Assembly (NCBI GenBank): GCA_035293805.1
Contig: DATGMD010000010.1
Span: 1-64,000, forward strand
DNA length: 64,000 bases
Source: JAJPHF01 sp035293805
GTDB taxonomy: Bacteria > Chloroflexota > UBA6077 > JAJPHF01
Direction: 5' to 3'
The notes beneath the pieces were generated by a model. That model did no database searches. It saw only the letters and a program-made list of their open reading frames with translations, and was not told the DNA's origin. Below are positions 41,647 through 50,070 of this stretch, one piece after another; the stretch's first letter is position 1, and each line of letters begins with the position of its first letter. The position numbers were made by a program, and so were the translations under genes.

Positions 41647-43041
41647 GTGGCAACCGGCAAAGTTGTCGAAGTGATCGGCGCGGTAATCGACATCGAGTTC
41701 CCCGCCGAGCAGATGCCCGAGATTTATAACGCGGTCGAGATCCCAATGGACGGGGGCACCCCGCTAATCGCCGAGGTGCAGCAGCACCTGGGCAACAACT
41801 GGGTACGCGCCGTCGCCATGTCGAGCACGGACGGGCTGCGCCGCGGGACGGACGCCGTGGACACCGGCGGGCCGATCACCGTGCCCGTGGGTCCGCCGGC
41901 GCTCGGGCGCATTTTCAACGTGCTGGGCCAGCCTGTGGACGGCAAAGGCCCCGTCGAGGCGACGACTCGTTACCCGATCCACCGCCCTGCGCCGAGCCTG
42001 ACCGACCAGGAAGTACGGCCCGAGGTATTCGAGACGGGCATGAAGGTGATCGATCTCGTGGCGCCCTTCCGCAAGGGGGGCAAGATCGGCGTCTTCGGCG
42101 GCGCGGGCGTGGGCAAGACCGTCATCATCATGGAGCTGATTCGCAACGTGGCCGAGGAGCACTCGGGCTACTCGGTGTTCGCGGGCGTGGGCGAGCGCAC
42201 GCGCGAGGGCAACGACCTCTACAACGAGATGAAAGAGTCGGGCGTGCTGGACAAGGTGGTGATGGTCTTCGGCCAGATGAACGAGCCGCCGGGCGCGCGC
42301 CAGCGCGTGGGCCTGACGGGCGTGACGGAAGCCGAGTTCTTCCGCGACGAGGGCCGCGACGTCCTGCTGTTCATCGACAACATCTTCCGCTTCTCTCAGG
42401 CGGGCTCGGAGGTGAGCGCGCTGCTCGGCCGCATGCCCTCGGCCGTGGGCTACCAGCCGACGCTGGCGACGGAGATGGGCGCGCTCCAGGAGCGCATCAC
42501 CTCCACCAAGCACGGCTCGATCACCTCGCTGCAAGCGGTGTACGTGCCCGCCGACGACGAGACGGACCCCGCGCCGGCCAATACGTTCGCGCACCTCGAC
42601 TCGACCATCTCGCTGTCGCGTGCCATTGCCGAGCAGGGGCTGTATCCCGCGGTGGACCCGCTGGGCTCCACGTCGCGCATGCTCGACCCGCGCGTGGTCG
42701 GGGACGAGCACTACACGGTGGCCCGCGAGGTGCAGCGCGTGCTCCAGCGCTACCGGGACCTCCAGGACATCATCGCCATCCTGGGCGTGGACGAGCTGAG
42801 TGAGGACGACAAGACCGTGGTGGCGCGGGCGCGGCGCATCCAGCGGTTCCTGTCGCAGCCGATGCGCGTGGCCGAGGCGTTCACGGGCCGCCCGGGCGTC
42901 TACGTACCGCTGAGCGAGACGGTGCGCGGCTTCAAGGAGATCCTGGAGGGCAAGTACGACGACCTGCCCGAGCAGGCCTTCTACATGACCGGCACCATCG
43001 ACCAGGTCGTCGAGAACGCGCGCGAGCTAGCCAAGGCCTGA
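41647..43041 (+). CDS. atpD: F1 ATP synthase subunit beta
   Basis: A 464-residue catalytic subunit. GTG 41647 follows AAGGAGG. The P-loop is GGAGVGKT at residues 151-158. GERTREGNDLYNEM carries the catalytic Glu, LLFIDNIFRFSQAGSEVSALLGRMPSAVGYQPTLATEMG is the Walker B and following DELSEED-region scaffold (landmarks in order), and a DELSEDDKT variant lies near 385. It is the last atp gene here: no epsilon gene follows. Confidence 0.97.
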   Translation: MATGKVVEVIGAVIDIEFPAEQMPEIYNAVEIPMDGGTPLIAEVQQHLGNNWVRAVAMSSTDGLRRGTDAVDTGGPITVPVGPPALGRIFNVLGQPVDGKGPVEATTRYPIHRPAPSLTDQEVRPEVFETGMKVIDLVAPFRKGGKIGVFGGAGVGKTVIIMELIRNVAEEHSGYSVFAGVGERTREGNDLYNEMKESGVLDKVVMVFGQMNEPPGARQRVGLTGVTEAEFFRDEGRDVLLFIDNIFRFSQAGSEVSALLGRMPSAVGYQPTLATEMGALQERITSTKHGSITSLQAVYVPADDETDPAPANTFAHLDSTISLSRAIAEQGLYPAVDPLGSTSRMLDPRVVGDEHYTVAREVQRVLQRYRDLQDIIAILGVDELSEDDKTVVARARRIQRFLSQPMRVAEAFTGRPGVYVPLSETVRGFKEILEGKYDDLPEQAFYMTGTIDQVVENARELAKA

Positions 43042-43064
43042 TCCCGCCCAGGCCGAAACGAAAT

Positions 43065-43092
43065 GGGGCCCGCCAGACAACTGGCGGGCCCC
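43065..43092 (+). terminator. Hairpin after atpD, likely end of atp operon
   Basis: GGGGCCCGCCAG and CTGGCGGGCCCC form a perfect 12-pair stem around ACAA, 24 bases after the atpD stop. No T-run follows. Confidence 0.65.
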
Positions 43093-43277
43093 CGCCGTCT
43101 CGAGCGGCGCCGCGGCCATCACGAGCCGCCGCTTCCAGCGGTTTTCGGGATGATCGAGCCGGGCAGGGCCGGCTGGGCGGCAGGGGACGAGCCCCTGCCC
43201 CACCTTACGAATCGACGCCCGCGAAAACCGCGGTGGTGGTCGGTCAGGCGTGAGCTGCGAGGCCCGGCTGCCGGCCT

Positions 43278-43340
43278 GCAAGCCGGGCCGCCGGCTGCTG
43301 GCCCGCCGTTCCCGGCAGCGTCTGGCGAGTCTGCACTTCA
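43278..43340 (-). repeat. 63 bp dispersed element, copy 2
   Basis: On the minus strand it reads TGAAGTGCAGACTCGCCAG and then GGGAACGGCGGGCCAGCAG, matching 17382-17444. Here the hairpin arms are less perfect. Confidence 0.65.
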
Positions 43341-43386
43341 ACCATGGAAGACCAGTAGGGCCCGTTGGAGCAGCCAAGCCGCGGCG

Positions 43387-44391
43387 TTACAAGTGGGCGA
43401 CGACGTCGCGCGCCAGAGCGGTCACCATGTCGGCGCGCGTGCCATCGTCGGCGGCGTAGGGAATCAGGGTGATCTCGTCGAAGCCGAGCGCGGCCAGCTC
43501 GCGCAGCTGCGCGCGGCACTCCTCCGGGGTCCCGGCGAGAGCGAAGCTCGGCACGATGGCGTCGGGAATCAGCTCCGCGTAGCGCGCCTGGCGGCTCATG
43601 TGCTGGTAGTAGTCGTACGAGGCGCGCAGCCGCTCGCGGGCCTCGGCCGCCGCGCCGGTCAGCGGCCAATGTGGCATCAGCAGCGCCACGGCGACCTGGG
43701 GCCGCACGGCCTCCAGCGCCTTGCGCCGGTCCGCATGGACCGCGGCCGCGATGGACAGGTACGTACGGAACGAGCTTGCGGGATCGGCCGCCGCGGCCCG
43801 GCCGGCCTGGACGGAGTCCAGCATGCCGCGCGCCATGGCGTTGGCGCGTCCGCAGCCGGTTAGGATCGCGCCGTCGCCGATCTGGCCGGCCAGCCGCAGC
43901 ATCTTGGGGCCGCGCCCGGCCACGACGATCGGCGGACCGCCCCCTGGCCCACCAAACGTCAGCCGCCAGCTGCCGCCATCCGTGGCGACGGGCTCGCCGC
44001 TCCAGAGGGCGCGCAACAGTCCCACCCAGCGGGCGAGCGCCGCGCGACTCACGGGCTGCTGGCCGAGGGTGCGCACCGCGGTCGAGCCGACGCCCACCCC
44101 CAACACTGCCCGCCCGCTCGACGCCTCCTGGAGGGTGAGCGCCGCGCTGGCCGTCACGGTGGGGTGGCGCGTCACCGGATTCGTCACGCTGATGCCGAGG
44201 CGGACGCGCCTAGTGAGCGCGGCGGCAGCGCCGAGCAGCACGTAGGCCTCGCGCCACAGCAGCTGCGAGTCGCCGATCCACACGGCGTCGTAGCCGAGCT
44301 GTTCGGCAAGCTGGACCTCCTCTAGCAGGCGGCGCGCGTCGAGCGATCCCCAGAAGCCCACGCCGAAGGCGGGCCGGTCCCGCTCATTCAT
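43387..44391 (-). CDS. LLM-class flavin/F420-dependent oxidoreductase (second)
   Basis: A 334-residue protein of the luciferase-like monooxygenase family. It opens MNERDRPAFGVGFWGSLDA; the barrel signs are LAEQLGYDAVWIGDSQLLWRE near residue 32, RRVRLGISVTNPVTRHPTV near 63, SGRAVLGVGVGSTAVRTLG near 92 and PIVVAGRGPKMLRLAGQIGDGAIL near 150. The pattern is closest to the F420-dependent methylene-H4MPT reductase/MER-like branch, but I cannot name a substrate. It is the last gene of the minus-strand run that begins with the E1 genes, 45 bases after the MuF-motif protein. Confidence 0.88.
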   Translation of the reverse strand: MNERDRPAFGVGFWGSLDARRLLEEVQLAEQLGYDAVWIGDSQLLWREAYVLLGAAAALTRRVRLGISVTNPVTRHPTVTASAALTLQEASSGRAVLGVGVGSTAVRTLGQQPVSRAALARWVGLLRALWSGEPVATDGGSWRLTFGGPGGGPPIVVAGRGPKMLRLAGQIGDGAILTGCGRANAMARGMLDSVQAGRAAAADPASSFRTYLSIAAAVHADRRKALEAVRPQVAVALLMPHWPLTGAAAEARERLRASYDYYQHMSRQARYAELIPDAIVPSFALAGTPEECRAQLRELAALGFDEITLIPYAADDGTRADMVTALARDVVAHL

Positions 44392-44436
44392 TCGCCACCT
44401 CCCGCGAGTCGCATCCCCCGCCGATTTGGTCGACCG

Positions 44437-45114
44437 CTAAGCCTCAAGGTGGACAGGCCGGTACAAGCAGCGACAGCCCGGGTGCGCAGGCAGCGCCGGC
44501 AGCTCCGGCAGGTTCTCGGCGGCGTACACGACTTCGGGCCACACGCAGAGCGGGCAGCCCGAGCGCCGCAGCGCCTGCACGCGCACCCCGGCGAGCCGCG
44601 GCGGCCGCGCCAGCACTTGCCGCTCGATGTCCGCCAACTCCGCGTTGTGCAACACGGTAAAGTAGGCGTTGTGCACGAGCAGCTCGGCCCGGACCTGCTC
44701 TCGCTCGCGCCCCGCCAACCCGGTAACCACGTGGGTGAGCCACTCGTCCAGCGGTCCCTCGTGCTGCTCGCGCAGGAGCTGCGCGTAGTGATCGAGCGCC
44801 GGAAAGCTGTACCGCTCCTCGGCGAGAACGGGCCAGACGCGGGCCAGCAAATGAGAGACGCCGATTCCGAACAGGGCCCCGATCCCGAGCGCCACGCGGA
44901 TCTCGTCGCGCGCCGGCTCGCTGAGCCCGGCTGCTTCCGCCAGACGGTACTTCAACGCACCTTGCACGCGCAGGCGCAGGCGCTCGGTCGGCGTGCGGCC
45001 ATCGGGGCCGACGAGCGACAGCGCCCGACCCCGTAGCTCCTCCACCAGACGGACGGCGCCCGCCACGTCGCCGCGGCGCAGGAAGGCATCAGCCTCCTCG
45101 AAGAGCGTCGGCAC
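44437..45114 (-). CDS. Uncharacterised protein with C-terminal CxxC...HPGCRC motif (MuF-like)
   Basis: About 225 residues if it starts at GTG 45114; GTG 45147 would give 236. Neither has a good ribosome site, and a run of ten Gs on the coding strand lies at 45136-45145, so the start is unsure. The N-terminal part is a helical repeat-like stretch (LFEEADAFLRRGDVAGAVRLVEELRG). The middle is helical with LGIGALFGIGVSHLLARVWPVL near residue 85. The C-terminus reads SGCPLCVWPEVVYAAE and then ALPAHPGCRCLYRPV. That CxxC plus HPxCRC pattern is typical of the phage Mu F/SPP1 gp7 head-protein domain, where it is thought to bind zinc. No phage gene is nearby. Confidence 0.6.
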   Translation of the reverse strand: MPTLFEEADAFLRRGDVAGAVRLVEELRGRALSLVGPDGRTPTERLRLRVQGALKYRLAEAAGLSEPARDEIRVALGIGALFGIGVSHLLARVWPVLAEERYSFPALDHYAQLLREQHEGPLDEWLTHVVTGLAGREREQVRAELLVHNAYFTVLHNAELADIERQVLARPPRLAGVRVQALRRSGCPLCVWPEVVYAAENLPELPALPAHPGCRCLYRPVHLEA

Positions 45115-45135
45115 CGCGCGATCGTTGGGCAGCGT

Positions 45136-45145
45136 CCCCCCCCCC
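45136..45145 (-). other. Homopolymer of ten G (minus strand) at the 5' end of the MuF-motif gene
   Basis: Ten identical bases in a row, the longest such run I noticed. A change of one base would shift the frame between this gene and any start further upstream. It may be a phase-variable tract or an assembly error. Confidence 0.6.
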
Positions 45146-45290
45146 ACGGCGCGAAGCGCCGCGCCGCAATCGGCAACCGTCCCTCGGCTCGTCCCGAGGG
45201 CTCTCGATGATACCGGCGTCTGCCGAAACCGAGCAAACGCGCGGCGCCCGTCGGCTCGCCGGCGCCATCCCGTCCCGCAGCACGGATAGG

Positions 45291-45656
45291 TCAGCCCGTG
45301 TAGTGGGCCAGCACCCGCTCGACCCGACCGTCGTCGGCCAGGCACATCACCTCGGCGGCGAGGAGCCCTCGCACGCTGCGGTAGTAGACGGTCACGCTGC
45401 GGACGCCGGCGAGCACCTCCAGCAGGTCGAAGCGCAAGTCGGGATAGGAGGCCAGGCCTCGCGCGAAATAGTCGCGTAGCGCCGCCTTGCCGCGCACAAT
45501 GCCCGACGGGTCGCCCAGCAGACGCTGGACGAACGGCGAGATGAACTCGACCTCGTCGGCGTAGTGCGCGAGGATGGCGTCCAGGTCGTGGGCGTTCCAG
45601 GCGTCGATCCACGCCTGCGCCAATTCCAGAGCACGCTCGCGAGTCAGGTCGCCCAT
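45291..45656 (-). CDS. NTF2/SnoaL-like protein
   Basis: A 121-residue cone-shaped fold protein. ATG 45656 has TGGAG six bases upstream; a TTG at 45674 overlaps the E1 beta stop and would add six residues. Family pattern: ALELAQAWIDAWNAHDLDAILAHYADEVEFISPF near residue 8, GKAALRDYFARGLASYPDLRFDLLEV near 60 and VYYRSVRGLLAAEVMCLADDGRVERVLAHY at the end (in order). SnoaL-like proteins act as isomerases, hydrolases or ligand binders. No catalytic residue can be assigned. It directly follows E1 beta. Confidence 0.8.
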   Translation of the reverse strand: MGDLTRERALELAQAWIDAWNAHDLDAILAHYADEVEFISPFVQRLLGDPSGIVRGKAALRDYFARGLASYPDLRFDLLEVLAGVRSVTVYYRSVRGLLAAEVMCLADDGRVERVLAHYTG

Positions 45657-45670
45657 AGTCGCTCCAGCGC

Positions 45671-46648
45671 TCAATAGGCCAGCAGCCGCCGCACGGCGCC
45701 CACGACCGCCGGCGCGAGCGGCAGGTACGCTTCCTCCAGAGCGGCCGCGAACGGCACGTGGCAGTCGGGCGGCGCCAGCCGCAGCGGCGGCGCATCCAGT
45801 TCGGCGAAGGCAGCCTCCGTCACCGCGGCCGCGATCTCGGCGCCGATGCCGCCCCGCAGGGTGTCCTCGTGGTAGACGATCAGGCGGTTCGTCTTGCGCA
45901 CGGACGCGAGCACGGTCGCCAAGTCCAGCGGCACCAACGTGCGGAGATCGACGATCTCCAGCTCCACGCCCTCCCGGGCCAGCAGCTCCGCCGCCCGGAG
46001 CGCCTCCTGCACCGCCGCGCCGTATGCCACCAGGGTCGCGCGATCGCCCGGGCGCCGGACGACGGCCTGGCCCAGCGGCACCGACTGCAGTGGCTCCGGC
46101 ACCTCCCCGCGCACCCGTCGATACAGCCGCTTGTGCTCGAAGAACAGGACCGGGTCGGGGTCGTCGATGGCGGCGCGCAGGAGCGCGCGCGCGTCGGCCG
46201 GCGTGGCCGGGGCCACCAGCTTCAGCCCGGGGATGTGGAAATACTGCGCCTCGACGCTCTGCGAGTGGTACGGGCCGCCGTGGACGCCCGCCCCGAAGGG
46301 CATGCGAATCACCAGCGGACAGCCCCAGGCGCCGTGCGAGCGATACCGCAGCTTAGCGATCTCGTTGATGATCTGGTCGCCGGCCGGGTGGACGTAGTCC
46401 GCAAACTGCATCTCGGCCACGGGCCGCATCCCGCCCGCCGCGGCGCCGAGCGCAATGCCGGCGATGACCGACTCGGCGATCGGCGCGTCGATCACCCGGG
46501 CGGCGCCGAACTCGGCGAGCAGCCCCTCGGTCACGCGGAACACGCCGCCCCGCACCCCGATGTCCTCCCCGATCAGGAACACACGGTCGTCGGCGGCCAA
46601 CGCCTCGCGGAGCGCCAGCCGGACCGCCTCCAACAGGGTTAGCTCCAT
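45671..46648 (-). CDS. pdhB: 2-oxoacid dehydrogenase E1 component, beta subunit
   Basis: A 325-residue transketolase-like subunit that forms the thiamine diphosphate site with the alpha subunit. Signs: FLIGEDIGVRGGVFRVTEGL near residue 24, RVIDAPIAESVIAGIALGAAAGGMRPVAEMQFADYVHPAGDQI near 50-95, IRMPFGAGVHGGPYHSQSVEAQ near 115 and the C-terminal VEIVDLRTLVPLD near 230. It may act on pyruvate, branched-chain 2-oxoacids or acetoin. It starts 12 bases after the alpha subunit stop. No E2 or E3 gene is in the window. Confidence 0.93.
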   Translation of the reverse strand: MELTLLEAVRLALREALAADDRVFLIGEDIGVRGGVFRVTEGLLAEFGAARVIDAPIAESVIAGIALGAAAGGMRPVAEMQFADYVHPAGDQIINEIAKLRYRSHGAWGCPLVIRMPFGAGVHGGPYHSQSVEAQYFHIPGLKLVAPATPADARALLRAAIDDPDPVLFFEHKRLYRRVRGEVPEPLQSVPLGQAVVRRPGDRATLVAYGAAVQEALRAAELLAREGVELEIVDLRTLVPLDLATVLASVRKTNRLIVYHEDTLRGGIGAEIAAAVTEAAFAELDAPPLRLAPPDCHVPFAAALEEAYLPLAPAVVGAVRRLLAY

Positions 46649-46660
46649 CGTCAGGCGCCC

Positions 46661-47779
46661 TCAACCACGGCGCTGCCCAAGAGGCGACTGGGTCGCCTCG
46701 TCGTGGTACGCGCCCGGCTCGGCGTAGAGGTGAGTGAGCAGATCGGCGGCCGGGGGGTCGGGCGCCTGCTCCGCCGCCGCCGCGTCGGCCGCGACGCGCG
46801 CCTGCGCCTCCTGCCATAGCGCCGCGTCTGCGTCCTCGTTCCAGAGCCCAAGGGCGATCAGGCGAGCGCGGTAGCGACCGAGGGGCTCGCGCGCCTCCCA
46901 CGCGGCCACCTCGGCGGGGTCGCGGTAGGTCCGGTCGTCGTCGTCGCTGGAATGCGGCAGCAGGCGGTACGTCTCGGCCTCAAGCAGCGTCGGACCGTCG
47001 CCGGCGAGCGCCCGCGCCAGCGCCGCCCGCGTCGCGCCGTACACGGCCAGCGGGTCATTGCCGTCCACGCGGACGCCGGGAAACCCGTAGGCCGCCGCGC
47101 GCTCCGCAACCGTGGCGGTCGGCATCTGGCGCGCGACCGGCACCGAGATGGCGTAGCGGTTGTTCTCGCAGAGGAAGACCACTGGCAGACGATGGATGCC
47201 GGCGAAGTTGGCCGACTCGTGAAAGTCGCCCTCGCTCGTGGCGCCGTCGCCGAAGTAGACGATCGCGACGGCCGGCTCGCCGCGCAGGCGCGATGCGAGC
47301 GCGAGCCCGACGGCATGCGGGATCTGGGTGGCGACCGCGCTCGAGGGGCTCAGCAACCGCAGCGCCGGCGCGCTGAAGTGGCCCGGCAGCTGGCGACCGC
47401 CGCTGAAGGGGTCGTCGGCCTTGCCGAGCAGCGACAGCAGGCAATCGTAGGGCGTCAGGCCGAGCGCCAGGGCCACGCCCCAGTCGCGGTAGTATGTCAC
47501 CACCCAGTCCGTGCCCACCCGCAGGGCGCGCGCGCTCGCCACTTGCAGGGCCTCGTGCCCCCGCGCTGGCGTCACGAACGGCGCCTTGCCCTGCCGGTTG
47601 AGGGTCCACATCCGCTCGTCCAGGGCGCGCGTCAGCACCATCAACCGATACAGGTCGCGAGCTTGCTCGTCGTCGAGCCCCACGTCGGCCGGCCGCGGGG
47701 TCGACAAGTGCTGCAGGGGCGCTGCTGGCTGCGCTCGGTTGAGCGGAGGGTGCTGCGTAGGGCGCGACTCGCTGGTCAT
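46661..47779 (-). CDS. pdhA: 2-oxoacid dehydrogenase E1 component, alpha subunit
   Basis: A 372-residue thiamine diphosphate enzyme subunit. I chose ATG 47779 with GGAAGG upstream; further upstream codons run into the intergenic region. The N-terminal 40 residues are Pro/Gln-rich. Signs: LYRLMVLTRALDERMWTLNRQGK near 55, GHEALQVASARAL and the TPP motif GDGATSEGDFHESANFAGIHRLPVVFLCENN near 190-220. YAISVPVARQM and LLPHSSDDDDRTYR follow; the phosphorylation-loop region has DDDDR. The sequence sits nearer the branched-chain type than PDH, but this is not certain. The gene diverges from cobO. Confidence 0.93.
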   Translation of the reverse strand: MTSESRPTQHPPLNRAQPAAPLQHLSTPRPADVGLDDEQARDLYRLMVLTRALDERMWTLNRQGKAPFVTPARGHEALQVASARALRVGTDWVVTYYRDWGVALALGLTPYDCLLSLLGKADDPFSGGRQLPGHFSAPALRLLSPSSAVATQIPHAVGLALASRLRGEPAVAIVYFGDGATSEGDFHESANFAGIHRLPVVFLCENNRYAISVPVARQMPTATVAERAAAYGFPGVRVDGNDPLAVYGATRAALARALAGDGPTLLEAETYRLLPHSSDDDDRTYRDPAEVAAWEAREPLGRYRARLIALGLWNEDADAALWQEAQARVAADAAAAEQAPDPPAADLLTHLYAEPGAYHDEATQSPLGQRRG

Positions 47780-47975
47780 CGTCCTTCCGGTGCGCTTGGG
47801 TTGCCGCGGGGCTGTGACAGCGCGCCGCAGCTCTGCCCAGCGGTGGCAGCAGATGGTAACATCCAGCGGTACCGTGGGCCAATCGGGAGAGGCGTTGGCG
47901 CCGTACCGCTGGCGCGTGCTCGCGGCGCTCAACCGGTGGCGGTCGGCAGCGGGGCCGCCGCTCTGCGAGGGAACT

Positions 47976-48572
47976 ATGGCCGAGGACGCGCGTTCGGCAC
48001 GGCCCGCGCGGCGCCCGCGCCGCGGGCTCGTGCTGCTGTACTACGGGCAGGGCAAGGGGAAGACGACGGCCGCGCTGGGACTCGCGCTGCGCGCGGTCGG
48101 CCGCGGCTGGCGGGTCTGCATGCTCCAGTTCACCAAGACCGGCGAGTGGCCGCCGGGCGAGCCGGTGGGCGAGACGGCGGCCGCGGCGCGGCTCGCGCCC
48201 GATCTGGAACTGCTCCCGACGGGCATTGGCTTCGTGAACATCCTGGGCGATCCGTATCCTTTCGAGGCGCACCGCGAGGCAGCCGAGCGGGGACTAGCGC
48301 TGGCGCGCGAGAAGCTGGCCTCCGACGCCTACGACCTGGTGATCCTGGACGAGGTGATCGGCGCGGTGAGCCAGGGGATGCTCCCACTCGACGCGGTCCT
48401 CGACGCGGTCCAGACGCGCCCGCCCAGCGTGAGCGTGCTGCTGACCGGCCACGACGACCGCGAGGAGTTCATCGAGCGCGTCGTGGCGATCGCCGACCTG
48501 GCGACGGAGATGCGCAAGGTGAAACATCCCTTCGACGCCAACCTACAGGCGACCAAAGGGCTGGACTATTAG
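47976..48572 (+). CDS. cobO: Cob(I)alamin adenosyltransferase, CobO/BtuR type
   Basis: A 198-residue P-loop enzyme that transfers adenosine from ATP to corrinoid cobalt. ATG 47976 has GAGGGAAC upstream; the frame is open further upstream but in pdhA shadow. Signature: LVLLYYGQGKGKTTAALGLALRA with the P-loop GQGKGKTT at 24-31, CMLQFTKTGEWPPGE near 50, DLVILDEVIGAVSQGML near 128 and LTGHD near 160. The C-terminal KHPFDANLQATKGLDY is the usual corrinoid-binding end. Convergent with the coiled-coil gene, overlapping it by four bases. No other cobalamin gene is here. Confidence 0.94.
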   Translation: MAEDARSARPARRPRRGLVLLYYGQGKGKTTAALGLALRAVGRGWRVCMLQFTKTGEWPPGEPVGETAAAARLAPDLELLPTGIGFVNILGDPYPFEAHREAAERGLALAREKLASDAYDLVILDEVIGAVSQGMLPLDAVLDAVQTRPPSVSVLLTGHDDREEFIERVVAIADLATEMRKVKHPFDANLQATKGLDY

Positions 48573-49828
48573 GGCTCTGCCTCGCCCTCGAGGAGCACAT
48601 CCAGCCCGGCCTCGCGCTCGACGACCCGCGCCTCGGGGAGCGCCTCCTGCAGGTCGGCGGCCAGCACCTGCGGGTCCTGGCCGCGCACGCTGAAGAGCGC
48701 GCGGTGCTGCGGCAGGTTCAGGTCCACGGGCTGAGCGCCCGGCGCGATGCGGCCGAGCAGCTTCGTGACGCGGGCGAGGTCGGCGAACGACTTGACGGGC
48801 CGCATGTCGATCTCGAGCGTCGCCGGGCCCACGCGCGAGAGCGTGGTCGCCCCCTGGTCGACCGGCCCGCTGTGGGCCGCATTGTCGCCGGACCGATCCG
48901 CCAGCGGCGGGCGGATCGGCGTCGGCTCGGTCGCGGCACGCGCGGGCCTGGCCAACTCGAACGTATCGCCCCGACCGCGCTCGGCGGCGGGGCCGCCGGC
49001 CGCATCGGGCGACGTGGGCCCTCGCTCAGGCTCGACGCCGTACGCGGCCTGCTCCTCTGGCTCCGCCCCGACGGGGCCGTGCGCGGCGTCCCTGGTGCCG
49101 AACCCGGCGTGTTCCTCCACCTGCCCGAAGGGCCGTGGCCCCGGCTCGCCTTCGCCGGGTGGCTCCGGCTCGGCCCGATCGGCCTCGGCCTCGGCGCTAG
49201 CCGGCTCGCCGCCGCTCTCGGGCCCCGCCGCTTCCTTCCCTGCCTCGGGCGCCGGCGCGGGCGCTGCGAAGGAAGTGTCTGACTCGCCCGCGGGCTGCGC
49301 GTCGACGTCGGCGGGCATTGCGGCACCTACCGGGCCGTAACCATTGGCGTCTGCAGCGGCGGGTGGCCGTGCGACGGGCTCCGATGGGCTCCAGCTCGGG
49401 GCGGCGGCCGGCATCTCCAGCGCGGGGGCGCCCGCGGCCTGCAGCGCCCGTCCCAGTGTCTGCAGCGTGCCCTCGAGCGCCGCCTGGAGCTGCGCCACGC
49501 GCGCCTGCGCGTCGGCTTGCCGCGCGCTCGTCTCCGCCTCGAACTGGCGGCGGCGCTCGACCAACTCCTGCTCGCACGCCTCGGTCAGCTGTTGCGCGCG
49601 CTGCCGCGCCTCGGCCTCGATCTCCGCGGCCAGCTCGTCGGCCTTCATGACCGTGGCCTGGGCGAGCCGCTCCAGCGACGTGACGTGCTCCAGCCGCGCC
49701 CGCAGCTCCGCGATCTCGCGCTGCAAGGCTTCGACGTGGTCGCGCACCTCGCTCTCTAGCAGCCGTCCATCGCTGGTCGACGCGAAGACCAGGCCGTTGA
49801 TCTCGACTGGCCGGGGCGTTTCTGCCAT
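48569..49828 (-). CDS. Coiled-coil protein with disordered linker and small C-terminal domain
   Basis: A 419-residue protein of unknown role. ATG 49828 has GAGGGACG upstream. Three parts are visible. Residues 1-30 (PVEINGLVFASTSDGRLLESEV) form a short folded head. Residues 25-150 are a charged coiled coil rich in Glu, Ala, Arg and Gln. From about 150 to 330 comes a Pro/Ala/Glu/Gly-rich, probably disordered linker. The end (330-419: TLEIDMRPVKSFADLARVTKLLGRI...LFSVRGQDPQVLAADL) is a compact alpha/beta domain. The layout recalls cell-division adaptors such as DivIVA or SepF-like proteins, but no motif supports that. It has no signal peptide. Diverges from the cysteine desulfurase gene. Confidence 0.7.
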   Translation of the reverse strand: MAETPRPVEINGLVFASTSDGRLLESEVRDHVEALQREIAELRARLEHVTSLERLAQATVMKADELAAEIEAEARQRAQQLTEACEQELVERRRQFEAETSARQADAQARVAQLQAALEGTLQTLGRALQAAGAPALEMPAAAPSWSPSEPVARPPAAADANGYGPVGAAMPADVDAQPAGESDTSFAAPAPAPEAGKEAAGPESGGEPASAEAEADRAEPEPPGEGEPGPRPFGQVEEHAGFGTRDAAHGPVGAEPEEQAAYGVEPERGPTSPDAAGGPAAERGRGDTFELARPARAATEPTPIRPPLADRSGDNAAHSGPVDQGATTLSRVGPATLEIDMRPVKSFADLARVTKLLGRIAPGAQPVDLNLPQHRALFSVRGQDPQVLAADLQEALPEARVVEREAGLDVLLEGEAEP

Positions 49829-50070
49829 TGCTCGTCCCTCCGTGCGGGCGCAAATCCGGTCGCGGGACCCGACGACGTGCCCCGTGCGCGGTCGTCCGGT
49901 CACGGCGCGAGCGACATACCAGCCTGGATTGCGTAAGCTGCCCGGAACGTCGGCCGGGCCCATCAACCCTCAGTATGGCACACTCCGTGTTGTCAACGGC
50001 AGAGGGCGGAGCAGATGGTATCCTAACCGGTGGAGGCCCACGCAACCGCGCACGCTTCGCCGGAGGCGCC

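Larger units (their letters stand above)
43042..43386. other. 345 bp gene-free region after atpD
   Basis: Holds a hairpin (43065-43092) and a dispersed element (43278-43340). No frame resembles atpC or any other protein. Confidence 0.7.

Noticed and set aside
43042..43386. Search for atpC after atpD
   Set aside because: No frame shows the epsilon barrel pattern; the region holds hairpins and a repeat.
47780..47975. Possible cobalamin riboswitch before cobO
   Set aside because: I could not find the conserved B12-box core in this 196 base gap.
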